From contig JAKSHV010000018.1 in the NCBI GenBank assembly GCA_024399225.1, positions 1 through 11,126 of the forward strand: a stretch of 11,126 bases of DNA, in the 5' to 3' direction. Shown piece after piece: positions 5,674 to 11,126 of the stretch; positions within the stretch are counted from its first letter, which is position 1; every line of letters begins with the position of its first letter. Source of the stretch: an archaeon. Lineage in GTDB: Archaea; Thermoplasmatota; Thermoplasmata; Methanomassiliicoccales; Methanomethylophilaceae. The translations under genes were made by a program, and so were the position numbers. Below the pieces are notes generated by a model, which saw only the letters and a program-made list of their open reading frames with translations, had not been told where the DNA came from and did no database searches.

Positions 5674-7539
5674 GTGAGCACCAGCGTCTTCATGTCACTG
5701 GGTCTTGTTGCATGCATCGTCATATTAAACATTGTCCTGTCTTGGATCGAGGAGGACCTCCACTACATATTCCGTACGGAGGAGATCACCATATGGTCGT
5801 TCATCATGATCTTCATCCTGGTTTTCGCGATGAACAGTGAGAGCTACAGACACTTCCTAGCCCGCTCGACCTCTAAGGCGGAATATCTTGTGTTCATCGC
5901 ATTGTTTTCGTTGATAGCTCTGCTTGGTGCATTATACAATGTCGAGAACTTCGATAATAATTTCGACATGGTTCCTTTCGCCCTCTTCCTCGCAGGGGCA
6001 CTAGGTGGTTGCGGCACAGGACTGATCGTATCCATCATCGCAGTAACCTGTTTATTCCTCTTCAGCCCCGTGGCTCCGGACATATCGGTATGCACCTACG
6101 TCATACTCGGTCCGCTTGCCGGAATCATGTGTAGGGACAGCTGGAACGGAAGTTACCATGACCGTAATCAGTTCCTCAAATCCTTCGTTGCATTCGCACT
6201 TGTATGCGCAATATTCTATCTTTCCTTGGATTCGCTCGACGGAGAGCTCTTCGAAGATCCCACACTATCGGTAATACCCATCCTCAACATGGGTGTCCTA
6301 TTGTTAGATATCCTGCTGTTCTGCTATCTTGAGAAAGTTATCGCCACCGCAGGAGCTGCTTCACGCTACAACAGCGACCTGCGTCTCGCACACAGCATCC
6401 AAATGTCCGCGGTCCCTAAGGAATTCCCCGTATCGAGCACATTCCAGATATCTGCCATGATGCAGCCTGCCATCGAGGTCGGAGGCGATTTCTATGATGT
6501 GTTCACGATGAAAAGGAACCTCATCGGAATCGTGATCGCAGATGTGTCCGACAAGGGACTTCCCGCAGCGATGTTCATGATGCGTGCCAAGGGTGTCGTA
6601 AAGGCAATCGCGATGGTCAACAACAATCCTGAAGTGATTGTCGAAAAAGCAAACAGGGAACTCTGCACAGACAACGATGCAAATATGTTCGTCACCATGT
6701 GGTTCGGAGTCCTTGACACCGATACCGGCATCCTGAGATACAGCAACGCAGGTCACACCAAACCCTACATAATCTCGGCAGACGGAACCATAAGGAAACT
6801 CGAGATCAAGAAAGGGCTCGCCATCGGAATCAGTGACATGGCGAAGTACACCTCGTCCCAAATGACCCTCGAGACCGGCGACAGGATGTTCATGTACACC
6901 GACGGAGTCACAGAGGCCTTCAACGACAAGGAAGAGCTGTTCGGAGAGGACAGGCTCATCGAGGTTCTGGGACATGGCCTGAAGACCCCCGAGGAGATTG
7001 TCTCAGGTGTAAGGGAAGCCGTCAAGAACTTTGCTTGTGATGTCCCTCCGTCCGATGATATCACCATGGTCTGCATGGCTCTGGACCGTTCCGCAATACA
7101 CACGATCACGGTGGATGGCGATTCCGACAACCTTGACGAGGTGCTAGACTTCATGTCAGAATCCCTCGAAGAGGATGGCTGCCCTATGAAACTCCTAATG
7201 AAGATGCAGGTTGCGGCTGAGGAGATATTCGTCAACATCTGCGACCACGGATACAACGGCAAACCCGGAACCGTGAGGTTCTACTGCAGATATCTCAACG
7301 GCGAGATGAAGCTCGTGTTCGAAGATGATGCAAGACCATTCAATCCGCTTGCAACAGGTGAAAAGGATATTGATGAGGATGTAACCAACTGGACCGTCGG
7401 AGGATTCGGTATCCACATGGTGAAGAATCTGTCGGATTCGATGTCCTACAAGAGGATCGGAGGAACCAATGTCACCACCCTTTGGAGATCTTCCGCCGAG
7501 CAGCCTAAGACATCAGAAGACGCCGAAACCGAATCGTGA
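5674..7539 (+). CDS. Membrane sensor with SpoIIE/RsbU-type PP2C phosphatase and C-terminal HATPase domain
   Basis: A 621-residue protein in three parts. Residues 1 to about 225 are membrane-embedded with seven or eight hydrophobic segments; the glycine-rich GALGGCGTGLIVSIIAV and ILGPLAGI stretches recall LytS-like sensor regions. Residues about 235-470 are a SpoIIE/RsbU PP2C phosphatase with intact metal ligands in EVGGDFYD (Asp272), IADVSDKG (Asp290), YTDG (Asp410) and PSDDITM (Asp461/462). Residues about 478-606 are a second RsbW-like ATPase: N-box AAEEIFVNICDHGY (514-527) and G2 box GGFGIHMVK are intact, but the G1 box reads DDARPFNP, with alanine where the MATE-linked domain has glycine. 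The protein can plausibly dephosphorylate the STAS protein in response to a membrane signal, and may also bind or phosphorylate it. It lies 17 nt after the MATE stop. The start is uncertain: GTG at 5674 directly follows AGAGGT, too close for an ideal SD, and ATG at 5692 is the alternative, six residues shorter. Confidence 0.9.
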   Translation: MSTSVFMSLGLVACIVILNIVLSWIEEDLHYIFRTEEITIWSFIMIFILVFAMNSESYRHFLARSTSKAEYLVFIALFSLIALLGALYNVENFDNNFDMVPFALFLAGALGGCGTGLIVSIIAVTCLFLFSPVAPDISVCTYVILGPLAGIMCRDSWNGSYHDRNQFLKSFVAFALVCAIFYLSLDSLDGELFEDPTLSVIPILNMGVLLLDILLFCYLEKVIATAGAASRYNSDLRLAHSIQMSAVPKEFPVSSTFQISAMMQPAIEVGGDFYDVFTMKRNLIGIVIADVSDKGLPAAMFMMRAKGVVKAIAMVNNNPEVIVEKANRELCTDNDANMFVTMWFGVLDTDTGILRYSNAGHTKPYIISADGTIRKLEIKKGLAIGISDMAKYTSSQMTLETGDRMFMYTDGVTEAFNDKEELFGEDRLIEVLGHGLKTPEEIVSGVREAVKNFACDVPPSDDITMVCMALDRSAIHTITVDGDSDNLDEVLDFMSESLEEDGCPMKLLMKMQVAAEEIFVNICDHGYNGKPGTVRFYCRYLNGEMKLVFEDDARPFNPLATGEKDIDEDVTNWTVGGFGIHMVKNLSDSMSYKRIGGTNVTTLWRSSAEQPKTSEDAETES

Positions 7540-7544
7540 AAACA

Positions 7545-7584
7545 TGCACCTTTGCCTGGTAGAAGAGACTAGGCGAAGGCTGCA
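7545..7584 (+). other. Strong RNA hairpin in the 3' UTR of the PP2C operon
   Basis: Five nt after the stop codon, CCTTTGCCTGGT (7549-7560) pairs over its full 12 bp with ACTAGGCGAAGG (7568-7579), with two G-U pairs, around a 7-nt loop AGAAGAG. TGCA (7545-7548) and TGCA (7581-7584) add four more pairs after a single bulged C. It is not followed by a U-run, so it is not a classic terminator; it may protect the 3' end or be part of a small RNA. The fold is my reading by eye, without an energy calculation. Confidence 0.6.
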
Positions 7585-7637
7585 AAACTATTGATCCGAC
7601 TCTGACACTAGGTATCTTTAACCGGGAGTTCGCCTAG
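7569..7637 (+). repeat. 9-bp inverted repeat overlapping the hairpin
   Basis: CTAGGCGAA (7569-7577) and TTCGCCTAG (7629-7637) are perfect reverse complements. The left copy is also the 3' strand of the hairpin at 7545-7584, so the two pairings exclude each other. This resembles a switchable or transposition-derived structure, but no ligand-binding core is recognisable. Confidence 0.5.
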
Positions 7638-7657
7638 GCCCAAGAGCATGGGCAATT
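7638..7657 (+). terminator. Possible terminator of the PP2C operon
   Basis: GCCCA (7638-7642) pairs with TGGGC (7649-7653) around a 6-nt loop AGAGCA, followed by AATTTT. The stem is short and the T-run only four bases long, so this is a weak candidate; it is the best hairpin plus T-run after the operon. Confidence 0.3.
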
Positions 7658-7853
7658 TTGAAATTTGATGTCTCCTTATAATGGTATTCCTATCCATATC
7701 AGGAATTACTTCAATAACTATGCGTAATCTATCACAAACATCAAATTTAACGCATATTGGATTGATAGATATTTCATTCTGGCTATAGGAGGTTTAGATA
7801 CTCGTATAAACCCCTATTTTCAACCCCTAACTCGCTAACTGCAGTGACCACCC

Positions 7854-7863
7854 TATTAAATAA
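7854..7863 (+). promoter_or_regulatory. TATA box of the T2SF/TadC-like gene
   Basis: TATTAAATAA is centred about 24-25 nt before the ATG at 7882, and no SD precedes that ATG. Both points indicate a leaderless transcript and support this start. Confidence 0.55.
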
Positions 7864-7881
7864 GGTCGATGAAAACCACCT

Positions 7882-9279
7882 ATGTCAAACAAGGTCAAGA
7901 ACCCTGCCGTGTTCCTCAACGAAGGCCCGGAGGTCGTAGGCATAATCGCCTCGGTGCTGGAGAACAACGGTTCTATAGATACTGCCGCAAGGGAACTCGC
8001 CACCCACGGACCCGTCAATTCTAGGGTGATTTTCAGGAAGGTCGTCGAGGATGCGGACCTGCGTATCGATGCCGATATGGAGAATGCGATCTATCGCAAA
8101 CTATCCGAGCTTCCGGAGCAGTGCGGACCCTACAGCATGGCGATTCGTATGGCGTTGTCAGCTGCCAAGACCTCGGATAGGAACGAACGTTCACGGATCC
8201 TCAAGGAATCGTCAGACATCGCATTGAACGGTCTGAAGGAGATCGGCAAGAGCTTCTCATCATCCCTGAACACACCTTGTATGGTCATCTTCGGATTGGG
8301 CATCATGATCCCGATGATCCTCATGTCTGTGATACCTATGATGAGCATCAGCGGACTATTCGGTTCATCAAAGATGGATTCAAGGTCGATGGGATTCCTC
8401 ACGCTCGTTCTCATCCCCTCGATAGTTCTGATTGTCGTCATGGGAATAAACGGTCGCAATCCTCTTCGCTGCGAACAATCGAAAACTAGCATAGTTCCGG
8501 CGATTGTCCTTTTCTCCGCTGTCCCCTTTTTCATTGTTCTGGAAAAATGGTTCCCGGATGTTTCAACTAGAATCTGTGTTTCTGCCATAATCGCGTGTAT
8601 TCTTTCCTACATTTCTGCCCAGAAAGGAATCTCCGATGAGGGTAAACGTATGAAGAAAGCAAAGATCCTGGAAAAATCTATCTTCGAAATCGGAAACAGA
8701 CTCATCAGCGGCGAGGATTTCGAATCCGCTGTCTCCCACACCCTTTCTTCCAGGAACGAATGCAAGGACATAGGTTCGAGTTTCGCCAACGAAGTGATGG
8801 TATCCAGAGGAGATATCGAGAACTCCATCCTGAAGATCTTCGGACCTATTTCCAAAGTGTTCTGCGATACAATGCTGAATGTCTATGCTGTTTCCAAGAA
8901 GGATCCTTCCGATGCGGGAAAACTCGCAATGTCTCTCGGACGTAAGAACGAGGACAGGGAAGCAATGCGCAGGAACATCCGCAACGAGCTGAAGAACATG
9001 ACCGACACCATGTTCGGTACCGCATCGGTGTTCGCACCGCTGGTCTTGGGACTCTCCATTTCCATGTTGGAACCTATGAAAGCAATATCGGAAGGCATCG
9101 AGACCGAGGGGACATCCTGCATCTTGTCAATTTACCTCTGCGAACTCTGTGCGGTAATCTCGCTACTGCTCTCGCTCATCGACGGAAAGTGTTCTCTGTT
9201 CGAAGTGGTTCGCAGGCTGACCCTTATGCTGCCCGTATCGCTCACTGTCTTCCTGGTGGCGACAAACCTTTCGCTCTGA
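7882..9279 (+). CDS. Type II secretion F / TadC-like (archaeal FlaJ-like) membrane protein
   Basis: A 465-residue integral membrane protein resembling the archaeal T2SF group (TadB/TadC, FlaJ/ArlJ), the inner-membrane platform that works with a secretion ATPase to assemble pilus-like fibres. A soluble helical stretch (1-130; GPEVVGIIASVLENNGSIDTAA is typical of the family's opening) precedes four hydrophobic segments at about 132-154, 170-189, 204-221 and 228-246. A second soluble helical region (250-375, containing ISGEDFESAVSHTLS) precedes three more hydrophobic segments at about 377-396, 411-432 and 444-462. The two halves repeat the family's pattern. No ATPase (TadA/FlaI), prepilin or peptidase gene is next to it, so partners must lie elsewhere or the gene is orphaned. 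Codon use looks less strongly biased than in the GH3 operon. The gene ends directly against the convergent regulator gene. The family call rests on topology and motif feel, not on a search. Confidence 0.65.
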   Translation: MSNKVKNPAVFLNEGPEVVGIIASVLENNGSIDTAARELATHGPVNSRVIFRKVVEDADLRIDADMENAIYRKLSELPEQCGPYSMAIRMALSAAKTSDRNERSRILKESSDIALNGLKEIGKSFSSSLNTPCMVIFGLGIMIPMILMSVIPMMSISGLFGSSKMDSRSMGFLTLVLIPSIVLIVVMGINGRNPLRCEQSKTSIVPAIVLFSAVPFFIVLEKWFPDVSTRICVSAIIACILSYISAQKGISDEGKRMKKAKILEKSIFEIGNRLISGEDFESAVSHTLSSRNECKDIGSSFANEVMVSRGDIENSILKIFGPISKVFCDTMLNVYAVSKKDPSDAGKLAMSLGRKNEDREAMRRNIRNELKNMTDTMFGTASVFAPLVLGLSISMLEPMKAISEGIETEGTSCILSIYLCELCAVISLLLSLIDGKCSLFEVVRRLTLMLPVSLTVFLVATNLSL

Positions 9280-9639
9280 TCACTTGGATTCGGGTTCCTT
9301 CGCAAGCTCGTTGAGGAAGTCGGCGAGGAACCTGATCCTGGGACGGTTGAGATAATACTGGTGGTGGATGGAACTCTCGTCCTCCACACGGTGGGAGCAG
9401 ATTAACCCTGCTTCCTTCATCTTTTTGACGGCCGCATTTGCACGTGCCTCGTCGAGTCCGAAAACTCCATCGGTGAATGGGGCGGAGACCTCCTGCTTGG
9501 CGAGTCCGCGTACAAATGTAAGAACGTCTGCATCGGCAAGAGCTGCGATGATGTCGGCCTCGGGATCCGAGCAGATACCCAGTGGTCTGCGGTTGGTGAG
9601 ACATATGTGTTTCTGGACTTTCTTCTGCTCTTCTGCCAT
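9280..9639 (-). CDS. ArsR-like winged-helix DNA-binding protein
   Basis: A 119-residue protein. Residues about 34-110 have the pattern of an ArsR-type winged helix: helix ADADVLTFVRGLA, then a recognition-helix-like GLDEARANAAVKKMKEAGLI, a wing (CSHRVEDESSIHHQYYL) and a closing helix RIRFLADFLNEL. The N-terminal 30 residues carry HICLTNRRPLGICSDPE, whose cysteines (13, 23) with Cys81 and nearby histidines could bind metal or sense redox state, but this is speculation. The start at 9639 is supported by a TATA box 26 nt upstream, giving a leaderless transcript. Its stop codon abuts the stop of the convergent T2SF-like gene (TGATCA), so the two transcripts must overlap or terminate inside each other. 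No target is known; candidates are its own promoter and the nrdD upstream region, which shares the same intergenic space. Confidence 0.7.
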   Translation of the reverse strand: MAEEQKKVQKHICLTNRRPLGICSDPEADIIAALADADVLTFVRGLAKQEVSAPFTDGVFGLDEARANAAVKKMKEAGLICSHRVEDESSIHHQYYLNRPRIRFLADFLNELAKEPESK

Positions 9640-9661
9640 GCCGTATACATCTTTTCAATCC

Positions 9662-9669
9662 TATTTATG
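9662..9669 (-). promoter_or_regulatory. TATA box of the winged-helix regulator gene
   Basis: On the minus strand this reads CATAAATA, centred about 26 nt before the ATG at 9639. No SD sequence lies before the ATG, so a leaderless transcript is likely. Confidence 0.55.
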
Positions 9670-9852
9670 TGTTGGATTTGTGGCTTAAAAAATGATGCAG
9701 TTGGATGAATCTTCCATAGTTAATTTCCGTATTATTCAAAAGTCGGATTAGCAAATAGATTTTCGGAAGTATCCATCGTCAAAAACCATAGTGCATGCTG
9801 GCACATCGACCCCTATATTTCCATTGGAACTAAGGTTAATATAGGATGTCGG

Positions 9853-9892
9853 AAAAATGCAATTTTCGGACAAAAATCAGCATTTTTGGTCC
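9853..9892. repeat. Nested inverted repeats in the nrdD upstream region
   Basis: GGACAAAAAT (9868-9877) pairs with ATTTTTGGTCC (9882-9892) around a CAGC loop, with one bulged G. The alternative pairing AAAAATGC (9853-9860) with GCATTTTT (9880-9887) is perfect over 8 bp and would compete with it. A third, GAAAA with TTTTC, lies at 9852-9867. It could be an operator cluster or part of an RNA. Confidence 0.5.
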
Positions 9893-9980
9893 AAATTACC
9901 GAGTATTTAAAGTAAAAACAGCCGAATTATTCCGTTTTTACACCCAAATATAAAGGTTATTGCAACGAAATAAATCCATA

Positions 9981-9999
9981 TAGACAAGGTGTAGACAAG
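9981..9999. repeat. Tandem TAGACAAG repeat upstream of nrdD
   Basis: TAGACAAG occurs at 9981-9988 and again at 9992-9999, a spacing of 11 nt or about one helical turn, as expected for two regulator subunits on one DNA face. It lies about 27 nt downstream of the TATA-like element at 9946-9954, so it may overlap a start site and act as a repressor site there. Confidence 0.4.
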
Positions 10000-10082
10000 T
10001 CTTTACAGATGTCAAAAATCAACCCCCGTAACCACTGAAAAACAAGCCCTTTCCGTACGAAAGTTCTGAACGAAACCAATCA

Positions 10083-10090
10083 TTTTTATG
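10083..10090 (+). promoter_or_regulatory. Proximal TATA-like element of nrdD
   Basis: TTTTTATG is centred about 33 nt before the ATG at 10120 and predicts a start near 10111, giving a leader of under 10 nt. This favours the ATG at 10120 over the in-frame ATG at 10102, which would lie upstream of that start site. Confidence 0.4.
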
Positions 10091-10119
10091 CATAACTAAT
10101 AATGCATCTTCCGACTCAA

Positions 10120-11126
10120 ATGAAGATCATCAAAAGGAATGGTTCCGAGGCGGAATTCGACCGTCAGAAAATTGTAAAGGCAATCGAGAAAGCAAACACC
10201 GCAGACAACTGCGCACCCGAGCTCACCAGGAGGCAGATCGACTACATCTCCCTCTGTATCTCAGACCACTGTGAAGAGGTCGGAAGGGCACTCTCCGTCG
10301 AGGAGATCCAGGAGCTCGTCGAGACAAAGATTGTCGAGCAGAACGCTCCCGAGACCGCCAAACGTTACATCCGTTACCGTTACAACAGGAACCTATCCCG
10401 TCAGTCCAACACCACCGACGGAGTCATTATGAGTCTTATCGACTGCGAGAACGAAGAGGTCAAGCAGGAGAATTCCAACAAGAACCCCACCGTCGTCTCC
10501 GTCCAGAGGGACTACATCGCAGGAGAGGTCAGCAAAGACCTCACCAGGCGTATCATCCTCCCCCAGGACGTCGTCAAGGCACACGACGAGGGTATCATCC
10601 ATTTCCATGATGCAGACTACTTCGCAGTCAGGGAGCACAACTGCGACCTCGTTAACCTCGAGGACATGCTCCAGAACGGTACCGTCATCTCCGGAACCGG
10701 TATCGACAAGCCCCATTCCTTCTCCACTGCCTGCAACATCGCAACTCAGATTATCGCACAGGTCGCCTCCTGCCAGTACGGAGGGCAGTCCATCACCCTC
10801 ACCCACCTCGCACCCTTCGTAGATGTCTCCCGTAAGAAGATCAGGAAGGACGTCAAAGCAGAATTCGAAATGGCCGGAGTAGAGGTCAACGAAGAGACCA
10901 TCAATGCCATCGCGGAGAAGCGTGTAAAAGAAGAGATCAAAAGGGGAGTACAGACCATCCAGTACCAGGTCGTCACTCTCATGACCACCAACGGTCAGGC
11001 ACCTTTCATCACCGTCTTCATGTACCTCGACGAGACCGACGACCCCCAGACCAGGTCCGATCTCGCACTCATCATCGAGGAAGTCCTCAACCAGAGGATC
11101 CAGGGAGTCAAGAACGAGATGGGTGC
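10120..11126 (+). CDS. nrdD: Anaerobic ribonucleoside-triphosphate reductase (class III), 5' part
   Basis: The reading frame is open from 10120 to the window end, about 335 codons, with no stop. NrdD makes deoxyribonucleotides from ribonucleotides under anoxia using a glycyl radical installed by the activase NrdG. Residues 1 to about 90 are an ATP-cone regulatory domain, beginning MKIIKRNGSEAEFDRQKIV. The catalytic part then shows typical class III motifs: GIIHFHDADY (158-167), NLEDMLQNGT, KPHSFSTACNIATQIIAQVA, QYGGQSITLTHLAPFVDVSR, and TNGQAPFITVFMYL. The C-terminal zinc site and the glycyl-radical loop lie beyond the window, as would nrdG if it is adjacent. The start at 10120 fits family N-termini; an in-frame ATG at 10102 would add six residues (MHLPTQ). 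No SD is present. Codon use resembles the strongly biased GH3 operon, suggesting good expression. Confidence 0.93.
   Translation, partial: MKIIKRNGSEAEFDRQKIVKAIEKANTADNCAPELTRRQIDYISLCISDHCEEVGRALSVEEIQELVETKIVEQNAPETAKRYIRYRYNRNLSRQSNTTDGVIMSLIDCENEEVKQENSNKNPTVVSVQRDYIAGEVSKDLTRRIILPQDVVKAHDEGIIHFHDADYFAVREHNCDLVNLEDMLQNGTVISGTGIDKPHSFSTACNIATQIIAQVASCQYGGQSITLTHLAPFVDVSRKKIRKDVKAEFEMAGVEVNEETINAIAEKRVKEEIKRGVQTIQYQVVTLMTTNGQAPFITVFMYLDETDDPQTRSDLALIIEEVLNQRIQGVKNEMG

Larger units (their letters stand above)
7540..7881. other. 342-nt intergenic region after the PP2C operon
   Basis: No convincing gene is present. The 5' third holds a strong hairpin (7545-7584) and overlapping inverted repeats (to 7653), listed separately. 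The rest (about 7655-7850) is distinctly A/T-rich compared with the flanking genes and contains several TATA-like stretches such as CTTATAATG (7675-7683). The final part carries the TATA box of the next gene. The longest open stretch with an ATG, 7681-7788 (35 codons), has no SD, no family signature and unusual composition, so I do not call it. Confidence 0.6.
9640..10119. other. 480-nt A/T-rich divergent region between the regulator and nrdD
   Basis: No gene is supported. It contains the regulator promoter (9662-9669), a hairpin and nested inverted repeats (9853-9892), several plus-strand TATA-like elements (TATTTAAAG at 9904-9912; AAATATAAA at 9946-9954; TTTTTATG at 10083-10090) and an 11-nt-period direct repeat (9981-9999). 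A nine-codon ATG frame at 10009-10038 is too short to call. The size and number of promoter-like elements suggest either layered control of nrdD or an unrecognised small RNA starting near 9930-9980. Confidence 0.55.

Noticed and set aside
3624..7539. Control of a sigma factor by the STAS/HATPase/PP2C genes
   Set aside because: The module resembles the bacterial sigma-B control system, but the promoters here are archaeal in form and no sigma factor gene is present, so a sigma target is unlikely.
7544..7594. 16-codon frame spanning the 3' UTR hairpin
   Set aside because: Very short, no initiation signal, and the sequence is better explained by the base-paired stem.
7681..7788. 35-codon frame with ATG in the intergenic region
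   Set aside because: No SD, no TATA at the right distance, no recognisable motif, and it lies in an A/T-rich spacer; not distinguishable from chance.
10009..10038. Nine-codon frame (MSKINPRNH) upstream of nrdD as a possible leader peptide
   Set aside because: No SD, no run of regulatory codons and no paired attenuator/anti-terminator beside it; too short to support.
1..11126. CRISPR array, tRNA or rRNA gene, insertion sequence or prophage
   Set aside because: I looked for regular repeat-spacer patterns, cloverleaf-like segments, rRNA-like conserved stretches, and transposase or integrase motifs and saw none.

Overview
The window looks archaeal, most likely a gut or rumen methanogen of the Methanomassiliicoccales (Methanomethylophilaceae-like). 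The direct evidence is promoter structure: several first genes have an A/T-rich TATA-like box centred about 25-27 nt before the start codon and no Shine-Dalgarno (SD) sequence, as expected for leaderless archaeal transcripts. Internal operon genes sit on 4-nt ATGA overlaps, one with a clear GAGGT. An archaeal T2SF/TadC-type membrane protein and an anaerobic (class III) ribonucleotide reductase fit an anaerobic archaeon. The order-level placement is an impression from gene content and codon style, not a computed result.

Layout. 1-59 (minus): start of a small zinc-ribbon protein, cut by the window edge. 157-621 (minus): a nine-cysteine C_GCAxxG_C_C family putative redox protein. 622-861: a divergent promoter region with a perfect 17-bp palindrome and a matching half-site. 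862-1887 (plus): an EamA/DMT permease with a histidine-rich C-terminal tail. 1936-7539 (plus): a four-gene operon of GH3-family acyl-acid amido synthetase, STAS-domain protein, MATE transporter fused to an RsbW-like ATPase/kinase domain, and a membrane protein carrying both a SpoIIE/RsbU-type PP2C phosphatase and a second RsbW-like domain. 7540-7881: non-coding, with a strong hairpin and overlapping inverted repeats. 7882-9279 (plus): T2SF/TadC-like protein. 9280-9639 (minus): ArsR-like winged-helix protein, converging on the previous gene with no gap. 9640-10119: AT-rich intergenic region with several TATA-like elements, a hairpin and a tandem repeat. 10120-11126 (plus): 5' part of nrdD, running off the end.

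The most interesting part is the 1936-7539 operon. It holds a complete partner-switching set (STAS substrate, two kinase-like domains, one PP2C phosphatase) in an organism that should have no bacterial sigma factors. It is welded to a MATE exporter and co-translated with an enzyme family that joins amino acids to carboxylic acids. My working hypothesis is a signal-controlled 'make and export' system: GH3 makes an acyl-amino-acid-type conjugate, the MATE pump exports it, and the phosphorylation state of the STAS protein gates the pump and/or the enzyme. The domain calls are strong; substrate and wiring are inference.

Other points worth a look are the palindrome next to the His-tailed transporter, the structured region after the operon, and the complex upstream region of nrdD.
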